NCBI RefSeq assembly: GCF_001570425.1
Contig: NZ_BCSX01000051.1
Location: 186,001-250,000, forward strand
Source: Mycolicibacterium brisbanense
Lineage (GTDB): Bacteria > Actinomycetota > Actinomycetes > Mycobacteriales > Mycobacteriaceae
DNA: 64,000 nt
Direction: 5' to 3'
The position numbers and the translations under genes were made by a program. Below, piece after piece: positions 1 through 9,031 of the stretch. The notes beneath the pieces were generated by a model that was not told where the DNA came from, did not search any database, and was given only the letters and a program-made list of their open reading frames with translations. Each line of letters starts with the position of its first letter. Positions within the stretch are counted from its first letter, which is position 1.

Positions 1-560
1 CCGGCTTCGCGCATCTCTTCGGCAATACCCAACGCGCACAGGGTCATCCCGAACTTGGCCATCATGTAGGCGGTGGGCTTGAGCCACTCGGACTCCAGGC
101 GGATGGGCGGGGAGAGGGTGAGGATGTGCGGGTTCTCCCGACCCTTCATGTGCGGGATGCACGCTTGCGACACGGCGTAGGTGCCGCGGATCTGGATGCC
201 GTTCATCAGGTCGAAGCGCTTGAGCGGCACCTCTTCGATGGAGCCGAGGTTGATGGCCGAGGCGTTGTTGACACACAGGTCGATACCGCCGAACTGCTCG
301 ACGGCGGCGGCGACCGCGGCGGCCACCGAGTCACCGTCGCGCACATCGCCGACGATCGGCAGGGCTTGGCCACCGGCCTCCTCGATCTCCTTGGCCGCGG
401 TGTAGATGGTGCCTTCGAGCTTGGGGTGTGGTTCGGCGGTCTTGGCGACCAGCGCGATATTGGCACCGTCGGCCGCAGCCTTCTTGGCGATTGCCAGGCC
501 GATGCCGCGGCTGGCGCCGGAGATGAACATGGTTTTTCCAGACAACGAGGTGTGTGCCAT
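1..560 (-). CDS. Short-chain dehydrogenase/reductase, Rv3224-type (3' end outside window)
   Basis: Cytosolic NAD(P)-dependent oxidoreductase of the classical SDR fold; its substrate is not known. The visible 186 residues carry the cofactor loop SGASRGIG (14-21), NNAS (98-101), a serine at 150 and the catalytic YMMAK (165-169), so the catalytic set is complete although the C terminus lies beyond position 1. The ATG at 560 puts the Rossmann strand at the usual distance from the N terminus. The sequence closely resembles the SDR that in M. tuberculosis sits next to the sigH region (Rv3224, from memory). Here it is separated from ybaK/sigH by about 24 kb of catabolic genes. The next gene upstream on the same strand, a LysR regulator, ends 34 bp away. 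Confidence 0.88.
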   Translation of the reverse strand, partial: MAHTSLSGKTMFISGASRGIGLAIAKKAAADGANIALVAKTAEPHPKLEGTIYTAAKEIEEAGGQALPIVGDVRDGDSVAAAVAAAVEQFGGIDLCVNNASAINLGSIEEVPLKRFDLMNGIQIRGTYAVSQACIPHMKGRENPHILTLSPPIRLESEWLKPTAYMMAKFGMTLCALGIAEEMREA

Positions 561-594
561 GGGGCCACGATATGCGCCGGGTGGTCCCCGGCGG

Positions 595-1491
595 TCACAC
601 TTGCCGATCAGCGGTGAGCCCGTGCAGCGCGGCCAGCACGTTGCCGATCACCGCCGAATCGTTGCCGGCCAGTCGCGCGGCCACCAGATCGACGCCGAGA
701 GTATCGGGGCCCAGCGGCACGTAGGTGACTCCGGCGATGTCCAGCGCGGCGGTGGGGGCGGGCACGATCGCGACTCCGAGACCGGCCGCGACCAGCGTGA
801 TCAGGGTCGAGGTCTCGGAGACCTCCTGGCGGATGGTGGGGGTGTAGCCGGCCTCGGCGCACACCGTGGCGACCAGGCTGCTCATCACCGACCTGCCGTG
901 CCCCACGTGGCCGACGAAGGTGTCGTTGCGAAGGTCGCCGACGGCTAGTTCGTCGCGCCCGGCCAGCGGATGATCGGCGGGCAGGGCGACCAGCAGTCGG
1001 TCACGGCGCACGGTCTCGGTAATCAGGCCATCGCCGTCCACGGGTGGGCGGAGTAGCGCCAGGTCAATGTCGCCGGCCCGCAGGGCGCTCAGCTGGGCGG
1101 GGGCGAGCATCTCGCCGCGCACGCTGACCTCGACACCGGGCACAGACTCGCCCAGTGTGCGTACCAGGCGGGGGAGCAGGGAGTAGGTGGCGGAGCCGAC
1201 GCACCCGATCGTCACCCGGCCCTCGACTCCGGCGGCGATGCGCCGGGCCTGGGTTCCGGCCTCGTCGACAGCGTCGAGGATCTCGACTGTGCGGTGCAGA
1301 TATGCCCGCCCGGCGGGGGTGAGCTCGACGATGCGGGTGGTGCGGGTCAGCAGCGGGACACCGAGCTCGCGTTCGAGCTGACGGATCTGCTGCGACAGCG
1401 GCGGCTGGGCGATGTGCAGGCGTTCGGCAGCCCGCCCGAAGTGCAGCTCCTCGCCGACGGCGCGGAAGTACCGGAGGTGACGCAACTCCAC
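595..1491 (-). CDS. LysR-family regulator, probably of pcaFDIJ
   Basis: A 298-residue LysR-type activator with an N-terminal winged HTH (residues 1-60, beginning MELRHLRYF) and a periplasmic-binding-protein-like effector domain (about 90-295). It starts with GTG at 1491, which leaves 77 bp to the divergent thiolase gene; divergent placement is the usual arrangement for LysR genes and their targets. By family (CatR/BenM/PcaQ-like regulators of aromatic catabolism) it probably senses a muconate or beta-ketoadipate pathway intermediate and controls pcaF-pcaD-pcaI-pcaJ. Effector and targets are inference. It is similar to, but clearly distinct from, the other short LysR at 21089-21991. Confidence 0.88.
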   Translation of the reverse strand: MELRHLRYFRAVGEELHFGRAAERLHIAQPPLSQQIRQLERELGVPLLTRTTRIVELTPAGRAYLHRTVEILDAVDEAGTQARRIAAGVEGRVTIGCVGSATYSLLPRLVRTLGESVPGVEVSVRGEMLAPAQLSALRAGDIDLALLRPPVDGDGLITETVRRDRLLVALPADHPLAGRDELAVGDLRNDTFVGHVGHGRSVMSSLVATVCAEAGYTPTIRQEVSETSTLITLVAAGLGVAIVPAPTAALDIAGVTYVPLGPDTLGVDLVAARLAGNDSAVIGNVLAALHGLTADRQV

Positions 1492-1515
1492 AGATTAGGA
1501 GGCTACAGATATTAA

Positions 1516-1528
1516 TAGTGCAAATCTA
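1516..1528. promoter_or_regulatory. Candidate LysR box between lysR and pcaF
   Basis: In the AT-rich 77-bp divergent intergenic region, a T-N11-A element with TAG and CTA ends (TAG-N7-CTA) fits the generic LysR-type operator pattern. A match this short can occur by chance, so the call rests mainly on its position between regulator and divergent operon. Confidence 0.35.
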
Positions 1529-1568
1529 GGTATTTCAGAATATGTGTGCAGGTGCCTACCGTCGAAGT

Positions 1569-2792
1569 ATGAGTTCCGCGACCGATGTGGTGATCTGCAA
1601 TCCCGTCCGCACGCCGGTGGGCCGCATGGGCGGCGCGCTGGCGGCGCTCACGGCCGCTGATCTGGCCACCCTGACGCTGCGGGAACTCGCCGCCCGCGCC
1701 GGGCTCCGCGAGAACGACGTCGACGACGTCGTCCTCGGCAACGGTTACGCGAACGGCGAGGCGCCTGCCATCGGGCGGATCGCCGCACTGGACGCCGGAC
1801 TGGGCACCGGGGTTCCCGGTCTGCAGATCGACCGGCGCTGCGGTTCGGGCTTGCAGGCCGTTCTCTACGCCGCGGGCCAGGTGGCCACCGGCGCAGGCCG
1901 TCTGGTGGTGGCCGGTGGCGCCGAGTCCATGTCCAACGTCGAGCACTATGCCCTGGGGTTGCGCACCGGCGTCCGCCAGGGCGGCATCGAACTGCGCGAC
2001 CGCCTCGACCGTGCCCGTGAAACAGCCGGTGGCACAAGCCACCCGATCGCAGGGGGAATGATCGAGACCGCGGAGAACCTGCGCCGTGAATACCGCATCA
2101 CCCGCGAAGACCAAGACGAGCTCGCGGTCCGCTCGCATCACCGCGCGGTGGCCGCCCACGACGCAGGCCGGTTCGCCGACGAACTCGTCGCCGTCACCGT
2201 CCCGGGTCGACGCGGCAGGCCCGACACCGTCGTCGACCGCGACGAGCACCCACGCGCCGATATCAGTGTGGAGAGCCTCTCGGCGCTGCGCGCGATCCGC
2301 GGCAAGCTCGACGCCGACGCGACCGTGACCGCAGGCAACGCCTCGGGTCAGAACGACGGGGCCGCCATGCTCCTGGTCACCACCCGCGCCGAGGCCGAAA
2401 AGCGCGGTCTGACACCGCTGTTGGCGTTGCGTGCCTGGGCGGTCACCGGCTGCGCCCCCGAAACGATGGGCATCGGGCCGGTCGCCGCCACCGCCGCGGC
2501 GCTGGATCGAGCCGGCCTCACCCTCGACGACATCGACCTCATCGAACTCAACGAGGCCTTCGCCGCGCAGGTGCTCGCCGTACTGGCCGAATGGAAGGTC
2601 GACCCGCTCGATGACCGGCTCAACCCGAACGGATCGGGCATCTCACTCGGGCACCCGATCGGCGCCACCGGTGCCCGGATCCTGGCCACTGCGGCATATG
2701 AGGCCCATCGGCGCGACGCGCGGTACATGCTGGAGGCCATGTGCATCGGTGGTGGACAGGGCCTGGCGGCGGTGTTCGAGGTGACCAAATGA
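1569..2792 (+). CDS. pcaF: Beta-ketoadipyl-CoA thiolase
   Basis: A 407-residue thiolase that cleaves beta-ketoadipyl-CoA with CoA to succinyl-CoA and acetyl-CoA, the last step of the beta-ketoadipate pathway. The nucleophile is Cys91 in RRCGSG. The C-terminal half has the NEAFA motif, the GHPIGATG histidine loop and the second active-site cysteine in CIGGGQG. An in-frame upstream codon at 1542 exists, but the ATG at 1569 gives the family's normal N terminus. The stop overlaps the next start as ATGA. Substrate is assigned from the immediately following pcaD, pcaI and pcaJ; on sequence alone it could be a general acyl-CoA acetyltransferase. Confidence 0.88.
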   Translation: MSSATDVVICNPVRTPVGRMGGALAALTAADLATLTLRELAARAGLRENDVDDVVLGNGYANGEAPAIGRIAALDAGLGTGVPGLQIDRRCGSGLQAVLYAAGQVATGAGRLVVAGGAESMSNVEHYALGLRTGVRQGGIELRDRLDRARETAGGTSHPIAGGMIETAENLRREYRITREDQDELAVRSHHRAVAAHDAGRFADELVAVTVPGRRGRPDTVVDRDEHPRADISVESLSALRAIRGKLDADATVTAGNASGQNDGAAMLLVTTRAEAEKRGLTPLLALRAWAVTGCAPETMGIGPVAATAAALDRAGLTLDDIDLIELNEAFAAQVLAVLAEWKVDPLDDRLNPNGSGISLGHPIGATGARILATAAYEAHRRDARYMLEAMCIGGGQGLAAVFEVTK

Positions 2793-3541
2793 GTGCCGTC
2801 GAGGTTCACGCGGTGGTGACGGGCTCCGGGCCCGCGGTGGTGTTGTCGAACTCGCTGGGCTCGACCCACCGCATGTGGGATGCCCAAATCGCGGACCTGG
2901 AACGGCATTTCACCGTGGTGCGGTACGACACCCGCGGGCACGGCGCATCGCCGGTGCCCGATGGTCCGTACACCATCGACGATCTGGCCGACGACGTGAT
3001 CGCCCTGCTGGACCGGCTCGCAATCGCACGCGCGCACATCGTCGGCCTGTCACTGGGAGGCATGACCGCCATGCGGTTGGCGGCCCGCAATCCCGAGCGC
3101 GTCGCGCGAATGGTGTTGTTGTGCACCGGTGCTCAGTTGCCACCGGCCCAGGCCTGGACCGACCGCGCGGCAACCGTGCGAGCCGAGGGCAGCCAGGCCG
3201 TCGCGGCGGCCGTGGTGGACCGCTGGTTCAGCCCCGGCTACCCCGGCGACCGCGCGCCCTGGGAGGCGATGGTCGCTGCCACGCCTGCCGAGGGCTACGC
3301 CGGATGCTGTGAGGCCATCGCGCAACTCGATCTGCGCCAAGAACTTTCGACGATCACCGCGCCGACGCTGGCCATTGCGGGCGCCGACGACCCGGCCACC
3401 CCGCCGGCCAAGCTCGAAGAGATCACCGACGCAGTTGCCGACGCGAAACTGCTCGTGGTCGAGCACGCGGCCCACCTGGCCAACGCCGAACAACCCGGCA
3501 CCATCACCCCCGCCCTCATCGCACATCTGGAGCAGTCATGA
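2789..3541 (+). CDS. pcaD: 3-oxoadipate enol-lactonase
   Basis: A 250-residue alpha/beta-hydrolase that opens beta-ketoadipate enol-lactone to beta-ketoadipate, the first step common to the catechol and protocatechuate branches. The catalytic triad is visible: Ser88 in GLSLGG, an Asp at 200-201 in GADDP and His229 in the HLANAEQP segment, which is typical of PcaD. The start ATG overlaps the thiolase stop and its own stop overlaps the pcaI start, both as ATGA, so translation is probably coupled. It stands alone and is not fused to the decarboxylase as in the PcaL of some rhodococci; a separate pcaC lies at 30164-30538. Confidence 0.93.
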   Translation: MSAVEVHAVVTGSGPAVVLSNSLGSTHRMWDAQIADLERHFTVVRYDTRGHGASPVPDGPYTIDDLADDVIALLDRLAIARAHIVGLSLGGMTAMRLAARNPERVARMVLLCTGAQLPPAQAWTDRAATVRAEGSQAVAAAVVDRWFSPGYPGDRAPWEAMVAATPAEGYAGCCEAIAQLDLRQELSTITAPTLAIAGADDPATPPAKLEEITDAVADAKLLVVEHAAHLANAEQPGTITPALIAHLEQS

Positions 3542-4314
3542 CGCTGAACAAAGTGGTCGGCTCGGCCGCCGAGGCGGTCGCCGACATCCCCGACGGCGCC
3601 AGCCTGGCTGTCGGCGGATTCGGCCTCGCCGGTATCCCGTGGTTTCTCATCGAGGCGCTGCTGCAGCAGGGCGCCGGGGACCTGACCATCGTGTCCAACA
3701 ACTGCGGTGTCGACGGCGCCGGGCTGGGCCTGCTGCTGGAGGCCCGCCGGATCAGCCGCGTCATCGCCTCCTACGTAGGGGAGAACAAGGAGTTCGCCCG
3801 TCAATACCTGGCCGGTGAACTCACCGTCGAACTCACCCCGCAGGGCACGCTCGCCGAGCGAATGCGCGCCGGCGGCAGCGGTATCGGCGCGTTCTTCACG
3901 CCCACGGGCGTCGGCACGATGGTCGCCGACGGTGGCCTGCCGTGGCGCTACCACACCGACGGCACCGTGGCGCTGGCCTCACCGCCCAAAGAGGTCCGCA
4001 CCTTCGGCGGCACCGAGATGGTGCTCGAAGAAGGCATCGTCACCGATTACGCACTGATCCGCGCGGCCGTCGTGGACAAGGCAGGCAACTGCAAATTCCA
4101 CGCCGCCGCACGCAACTTCAACCCGCCCGCCGCGATGTCGGGACGCGTCACCGTGGTCGAGGCCGAGCGCGTCGTCGAGGTTGGCGAACTGCACCCCGAC
4201 GAGGTGCACCTGCCCGGGATCTTCGTCAAGCGGATCGTCGAGCTGACTCCGGAACAGGCCGCCCACAAGGACATCGAAAAGCGCACCACCCGCACCCGAG
4301 GAGCCGAGCGATGA
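3538..4314 (+). CDS. pcaI: 3-oxoadipate CoA-transferase, alpha subunit
   Basis: A 258-residue subunit A of a family I CoA-transferase, which moves CoA from succinyl-CoA to beta-ketoadipate as a heteromer with PcaJ. The glycine-rich VGGFGLAG segment near residues 25-32, the NNCG segment and the EARRI region are characteristic of subunit A. It is translationally coupled on both sides by 4-bp ATGA overlaps. SCOT/AtoD-type paralogues look alike; the assignment to oxoadipate rests on the pcaF and pcaD neighbours. Confidence 0.92.
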   Translation: MTLNKVVGSAAEAVADIPDGASLAVGGFGLAGIPWFLIEALLQQGAGDLTIVSNNCGVDGAGLGLLLEARRISRVIASYVGENKEFARQYLAGELTVELTPQGTLAERMRAGGSGIGAFFTPTGVGTMVADGGLPWRYHTDGTVALASPPKEVRTFGGTEMVLEEGIVTDYALIRAAVVDKAGNCKFHAAARNFNPPAAMSGRVTVVEAERVVEVGELHPDEVHLPGIFVKRIVELTPEQAAHKDIEKRTTRTRGAER

Positions 4315-4991
4315 GCTGGAACCACGACCAGATGGCCGCCCGGGCCGCCCTTGAGCTGCGCGACGGGGACTATGTGAACCTGGGCATCGGTCTACCGACC
4401 CTGATCCCGGACCATCTGCCCGACGGCTCCGACGTCACGCTGCACGCCGAGAACGGCATCCTGGGCGTCGGGCCGTTCCCGTACGACGACGAGGTCGACC
4501 CCGACCTGATCAATGCAGGCAAGCAGACCGTGTCGGTGGTGGCGGGGGCGTCGTACTTCGACTCGGCGACGAGTTTCGCGATGATCCGCGGCGGCCACGT
4601 CGACGTCGCGGTGCTCGGCGGTATGCAGGTGGCAGGCAACGGCGACCTGGCCAACTGGATGGTGCCCGGCGCGATGGTCAAGGGCATGGGTGGGGCGATG
4701 GATCTGGTCAACGGCGCCGGCCGGGTGATCGTGCTGATGGATCACGTCACCAAAAAGGGTGCGGCCAAGCTCGTTTCGGCCTGTGATCTGCCGCTGACCG
4801 GTAAGGCCGTGGTGAGCCGCGTGATCACCGACCTGGCGGTGCTCGACGTCACCGGCGACGGGTTCGCGGTCGTGGAACTGGCTCCCGGCGTCACCTTCGA
4901 CGAGGTGGTCGAGAAAACGTCAGCACCCGTTACGGATCAGCGGCGCAGCGCGACGAGTTCGGCGCGCGAACGCACACCCAGCTTGGCGTAG
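4311..4991 (+). CDS. pcaJ: 3-oxoadipate CoA-transferase, beta subunit
   Basis: A 226-residue subunit B of the oxoadipate CoA-transferase. The catalytic glutamate is Glu48 in the HAENGILG motif that forms the glutamyl-CoA thioester. The start overlaps the pcaI stop. The family-like sequence ends near EVVEKTSAPV. About 17 further residues, rich in Arg, Ser and Thr, are translated from DNA that on the other strand encodes the C-terminal HTH of the LuxR protein, a convergent overlap of 55 bp. The tail is probably a read-out of that overlap and is unlikely to be needed for activity. Confidence 0.91.
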   Translation: MSWNHDQMAARAALELRDGDYVNLGIGLPTLIPDHLPDGSDVTLHAENGILGVGPFPYDDEVDPDLINAGKQTVSVVAGASYFDSATSFAMIRGGHVDVAVLGGMQVAGNGDLANWMVPGAMVKGMGGAMDLVNGAGRVIVLMDHVTKKGAAKLVSACDLPLTGKAVVSRVITDLAVLDVTGDGFAVVELAPGVTFDEVVEKTSAPVTDQRRSATSSARERTPSLA

Positions 4992-7591
4992 ATCCGGGTC
5001 AGGTGGTACTGCACCGTCTTCGGCGAGACGTAGAGCTCTGCTGCCACCTCCCGGTTCGAGAGACCTTGGGCGACAAGTGAACTCACCGCATCCTCCTGAG
5101 GGGTGAGCTCGACGCTGTCGCGGGAACCGCGCATCAGGTGCAGGCCGCCGGCCTTGAGTTCACGCTCGCAGCGCGTCACGTAGGTCTGCGCGCCCAGCGC
5201 CAGGTAGATATCGCGGGCCGTGCTGATGACGGCGTCGGCCTCACGGCGCTTGCCGGCCCGGCGCAGCGTCTGCCCGTAGGCGAAGTTCACCCGTGCGGTG
5301 TCGTACCGCAGCGGCAACCCGTCGAGCAGCTCCAGCGCCCGCTCGAACGCGGCCCGGGCTGCGGGCAGATCCCCACGCGCCCCGAGTAACCGGCCGCGCG
5401 CGTAGCCCAGCCGCGCCATCGCCGACCGGTGCCCGCGCTCGGCGGCACGGCGTTCGTGGGGCCGCAGAAACTCGTCGGCGGCGTCGAGGTCACCGCCGAG
5501 AACCATGGCGTTGGCCAGCATGTCCGGCCACGGCCAATAACCCGGTTCGGTCAGCGACGTGCCGGCTGCCATCGCCGCCAACGGCTCGAGCACGCGGCGC
5601 ACCTTGGCGTAGTCCGCGTCGGCCTCGGCGACGTAGGCGCGGGCCAGCAGCACCGGGATCTTCATCATTTCGTAGTCCTGCGTGACGGCGTCGGCCGCGC
5701 GAAGAGACGCCTCGGCCGCGGTCCAATTGCCGCGCAGCGCCTGGATTTGCGTGGCCGTCCATTCCAGCAGCGGGGTCACGATGGTGATGCCGCTAGTCTG
5801 CGCCAGCGCTCGACCCGACTCGACACTGGCCAGCGCTTCGTCCCAGTCGCCGCACACGAATTGAACGCGGGCCAGCCACCCCAACGCCCACAGCGTGATT
5901 CGGGTCGACCCGCCCAACGCGGCCGTCGCGACGGCACTCTCCAGATTGCTGCGGGCCGTCTCGACATCGTCGCGGATGAACTGTAACCAGCCGCGCCCCA
6001 TCGTCACCCGTTGCGCCTGGGCGCCGTGCGGCAGCCGCGCGGCCACCTCGTCGTAGGCCGCAGTCGCCTCCCGAGGATGTCCTGCGGCGGCCAGACCGAG
6101 TCCCCGGACCGCCGCCGATTCGATTCCGGCGGGCGAATCGGGATTGGCCAGCTGCAGGGCCGTGTCGGCCCAGTCGACGACCTCGTCGCCGCGGCACCGG
6201 ACCAACGTGTGCAGCACGTACCGCTGTGCGATGAGCGCCGCGGTCTCGGGGTCACGGTCGACATTGACGATGTCCCACGCCCGGCGCAGTCGCACCTCGG
6301 CCTCGGTGGCGCGACCCCGCAGGATGGCCAGATACGCCAAAACCGCATTGCGCAAGGGTGTTTCGCGCAAACTCTCGACCGCGGGCACCAGCGCCGCCGC
6401 AGCGCCGCAATCGCCCGCCGCGACCAGCGCGTCTACCGCGAGCGTCAGCCGCTGCTCACGCAGCAGCGGGTCCGGCGTCAGCCGGCTGGCGTCGCGGAAC
6501 AGCGCCGCCGCCGAAGCCCAGGATCCCTCCGCGCCGCGCTCGCGCGCCAAGCGGTCGACGTCGGCGGCCAGCTCGGCGTCGAGGGTGGGAGTGGCCGCCA
6601 CCAGATGCTGCAACCGGGCCACCGGATCCCCGACGATATCGGCCGCGTGCCGGTGGGCCGCGCCGGCCGCGCGCACCCCCATGATGTCGAGCAGGGCCGC
6701 GCGGGTCATCGGATCTCGCAGCCGCGGCTCCAGCGGTGACACCCGGTCGAGCAGCCTGGCCGCGTCGTCGATGGCCCCGCGTGGATCGGTCAGTCCGGCC
6801 AGCTCGGAGGCCTCGCTGAGCGCGACACCGGCGTCGCGGACGGTTTCCAGGACGGCCAGGGCATCAACCAGCGCCCGGGCCTCGGGGCCGCAGCGGCTCA
6901 ACATGTCCGCCACCTCGGCCGTCACATGCGCCGGCGCGGGCAACGACGCGTCGGGCCGCGCCCAGATCGACCCCGGCAGCTCGTCGAGCAGCGCGAGCAC
7001 GTCACGGGGACTGCCCGCGGTGTGCTCGGTGAGCAGCTGCGCCATTGCCGGATGCAGGGCGTGGCCCCGTTCGGCGGCCAGCTCGGCGACCGCGTGCCGA
7101 CTCAGCCCGTGCAGCCGGATCCGGTCGGCAGCCAGATCGGCAATCGGCTCTGGTGGGATGCCGGCGCAGGTGGCCACCACCACCAGTACGGGAAGCTCGC
7201 GCTGATGCCGCACGAGCGTGGAAATCGCTTGTAGGGACAGCGAATCGGAGTGTTCGACGTCATCGATGAGCAGCAGCGTGGGCTCCGGACCGCGCAGCAG
7301 GTCGACCAGATGCGCGGCGGCGTCAACGGGATCGTCGGGGAAGTCGTCCTGCAGCAGCTGGGCCAGGACGCCGCCCGGCAGATCCGACTCCCACGCCGCC
7401 GCGCCCGCCCACCTGGCCCCCTCGTGCCGGGCGGCCAGTTCCCTCAGTAACGCGGTCTTACCGATGCCCGGTCGCCCGAGCAGCGCGACCACCGCGGCGC
7501 CGCGGGTGGCGGTCGCTGCGAGCCGGGCCGACAGGTCGGCGAGATCCCCGTCCCGGCCGACGAAGCCGCTGGACCCTGCAGGCATCGTCAC
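4937..7591 (-). CDS. Large LuxR-family ATPase regulator (LAL type)
   Basis: An 884-residue regulator with an N-terminal AAA/NACHT-like ATPase, a long helical tetratricopeptide-like middle and a C-terminal LuxR HTH (about 825-884, with LSNREVAAELYVSPKTV). Walker A is GRPGIGKT (39-46) and Walker B is LLLIDD (ending 110-111). Proteins of this design (MalT/LAL family) bind ATP and an inducer and activate nearby catabolic genes. It starts 13 bp after the alcohol dehydrogenase stop and is therefore probably the last gene of the minus-strand run from 14680. The start at the first of two close ATG codons is tentative. The ligand is unknown. Confidence 0.87.
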   Translation of the reverse strand: MTMPAGSSGFVGRDGDLADLSARLAATATRGAAVVALLGRPGIGKTALLRELAARHEGARWAGAAAWESDLPGGVLAQLLQDDFPDDPVDAAAHLVDLLRGPEPTLLLIDDVEHSDSLSLQAISTLVRHQRELPVLVVVATCAGIPPEPIADLAADRIRLHGLSRHAVAELAAERGHALHPAMAQLLTEHTAGSPRDVLALLDELPGSIWARPDASLPAPAHVTAEVADMLSRCGPEARALVDALAVLETVRDAGVALSEASELAGLTDPRGAIDDAARLLDRVSPLEPRLRDPMTRAALLDIMGVRAAGAAHRHAADIVGDPVARLQHLVAATPTLDAELAADVDRLARERGAEGSWASAAALFRDASRLTPDPLLREQRLTLAVDALVAAGDCGAAAALVPAVESLRETPLRNAVLAYLAILRGRATEAEVRLRRAWDIVNVDRDPETAALIAQRYVLHTLVRCRGDEVVDWADTALQLANPDSPAGIESAAVRGLGLAAAGHPREATAAYDEVAARLPHGAQAQRVTMGRGWLQFIRDDVETARSNLESAVATAALGGSTRITLWALGWLARVQFVCGDWDEALASVESGRALAQTSGITIVTPLLEWTATQIQALRGNWTAAEASLRAADAVTQDYEMMKIPVLLARAYVAEADADYAKVRRVLEPLAAMAAGTSLTEPGYWPWPDMLANAMVLGGDLDAADEFLRPHERRAAERGHRSAMARLGYARGRLLGARGDLPAARAAFERALELLDGLPLRYDTARVNFAYGQTLRRAGKRREADAVISTARDIYLALGAQTYVTRCERELKAGGLHLMRGSRDSVELTPQEDAVSSLVAQGLSNREVAAELYVSPKTVQYHLTRIYAKLGVRSRAELVALRR

Positions 7592-7604
7592 ATGGTAGGT
7601 CGGG

Positions 7605-8621
7605 TCAGGGCTGGAGCAGCACCTTGATGGCGCGGCGTTCGTCCATGGCGCGATATGCCTCGGCCACGTCGTCGAGCGGCATCACGGTGTCGAAGACCTG
7701 GCCCGGGTCGATGGTGCCGTTGAACACCAGGTCGATCAGGTGCGGCAGAAACCGGCGTACTGGTGCCAGGCCTCCGTTGACGCCGACCTGGCTGCGGAAC
7801 AGTTTGGTGCCGTCGATGGTGACCCCGTGCGGCACCCCGACGAAGCCGACGGTGGCGCCCGGGCGCGCCGAGGCGATCGCCTGATCCATGGCATCGGCGG
7901 TCCCGACGCATTCCAGCACGGCGTCGGCCCCGACACCTTCGGTCATGTCCTTGATCTTGGCGACGCCCTCGTCGCCGCGTTCCTCGACGATGTCGGTGGC
8001 GCCGAACTCGCGGGCCAGCCGTTGCCGCGGGGCGTGCCGGCTCATGGCGATCACCCGTTCCGCACCCAGCTGCCGGGCCGCGATGATCCCGCACAACCCG
8101 ACCGCGCCGTCACCGACGACCGCCACGGTCATGCCCGGCGCGACCCGCGCGGCGTCGGCGGCGAACCAGCCGGTGCCCATCACATCGGAGGACGCCAGCA
8201 GGCTGGGGATCAGGTCGGCCGAGGGTTGCTCGGGAGTGGCGACCAGGCTGCCGTCGGCCCACGGCACCCGCACCGCCTCGGCCTGACAGCCGATCATCGG
8301 TTTGGCGTTCAGGCAGTAGGTCTGAAAACCGTTGCGGCAGTTGGGACAGGTGCCATCGGAGGAGAAGAACGAGCCGATCACGAAGTCGCCCGGCTTGACG
8401 GTGGTGACAGCGTCACCGACCGCCTCGACGACCCCGCAGTACTCATGGCCGAACGGTCTGGGCTTCGGGGTCTCGTTGATGCCGCGATAGTTCCACAGGT
8501 CCGACCCGCACACGCAGGAGGCGGCGTTGCGCACGATCGCGTCCGTGGGCTCGACGATCGTCGGTTCCGGTAGTTGCTCCAGACGGACGTCGCCCTTTCC
8601 GTACATGACCGCTCCGCGCAT
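7605..8621 (-). CDS. Zinc-dependent alcohol dehydrogenase (MDR family)
   Basis: A 338-residue medium-chain dehydrogenase. The catalytic zinc site shows Cys38 in CVCGSD and His59-Glu60 in GHEYCG; the NAD(P) loop is VGDGAVG (169-175). The structural zinc lobe keeps only three cysteines (92, 95, 103); the place of the first is taken by Asp89, so the second zinc may be absent. It follows the YchJ-like gene by 25 bp and precedes the LuxR gene by 13 bp on the same strand. Substrate is unknown; it could serve the CoA-ester cluster upstream or aldehyde detoxification. Confidence 0.85.
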   Translation of the reverse strand: MRGAVMYGKGDVRLEQLPEPTIVEPTDAIVRNAASCVCGSDLWNYRGINETPKPRPFGHEYCGVVEAVGDAVTTVKPGDFVIGSFFSSDGTCPNCRNGFQTYCLNAKPMIGCQAEAVRVPWADGSLVATPEQPSADLIPSLLASSDVMGTGWFAADAARVAPGMTVAVVGDGAVGLCGIIAARQLGAERVIAMSRHAPRQRLAREFGATDIVEERGDEGVAKIKDMTEGVGADAVLECVGTADAMDQAIASARPGATVGFVGVPHGVTIDGTKLFRSQVGVNGGLAPVRRFLPHLIDLVFNGTIDPGQVFDTVMPLDDVAEAYRAMDERRAIKVLLQP

Positions 8622-8646
8622 AACCTTGTCTCCCTTACTTGTTCGA

Positions 8647-9024
8647 TTACTTACCGTCGATGTAACGCCATGCGCCGCCGGGGTCCCGGTCGAACCGGCT
8701 GCGCTCGTGCAGGATGTGGCGCTTACCGTCGTGTTCGTACTGGGCGCGGAATTCCACCACGCCGGTGTCGTCGTCGGTGCCGCCCGCGTCGGTGTCGACG
8801 ATCTGCAGTCTGCGCCACACGATGCCGTCGTCGAGGTCCAAACGCTTCGGCCGGGTCTTCGGATGCCAGGTGGCCATCAGGTAGTCGGCGTCTGCGAGGG
8901 CGAATGCGCTGAAGCGGGATCGCATCAGTGCCAGCGCCGTGGCGGCAGTGCGTTCACCGCGGTGCAGTGCGCCGCAGCAATGCCCGTACTTCTCACCGGA
9001 TCCGCACGGGCATGCCTGTTGCAT
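8647..9024 (-). CDS. YchJ-like SEC-C domain protein (UPF0225)
   Basis: A 125-residue protein starting MQQACPCGSG. Its N-terminal cysteine cluster CPCGSG...HCCG is the SEC-C zinc-binding motif, and the rest matches the NTF2-like YchJ fold (ALMRSRFSAF, YLMATWHP). The ATG at 9024 was chosen because the SEC-C motif must be N-terminal and because it begins 7 bp after the LysR stop. Function is unknown in general; the motif suggests a metal-binding adaptor or chaperone-like role. Its place between a regulator and a dehydrogenase gives no firm clue. Confidence 0.85.
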   Translation of the reverse strand: MQQACPCGSGEKYGHCCGALHRGERTAATALALMRSRFSAFALADADYLMATWHPKTRPKRLDLDDGIVWRRLQIVDTDAGGTDDDTGVVEFRAQYEHDGKRHILHERSRFDRDPGGAWRYIDGK

Positions 9025-9031
9025 CGGCCGA

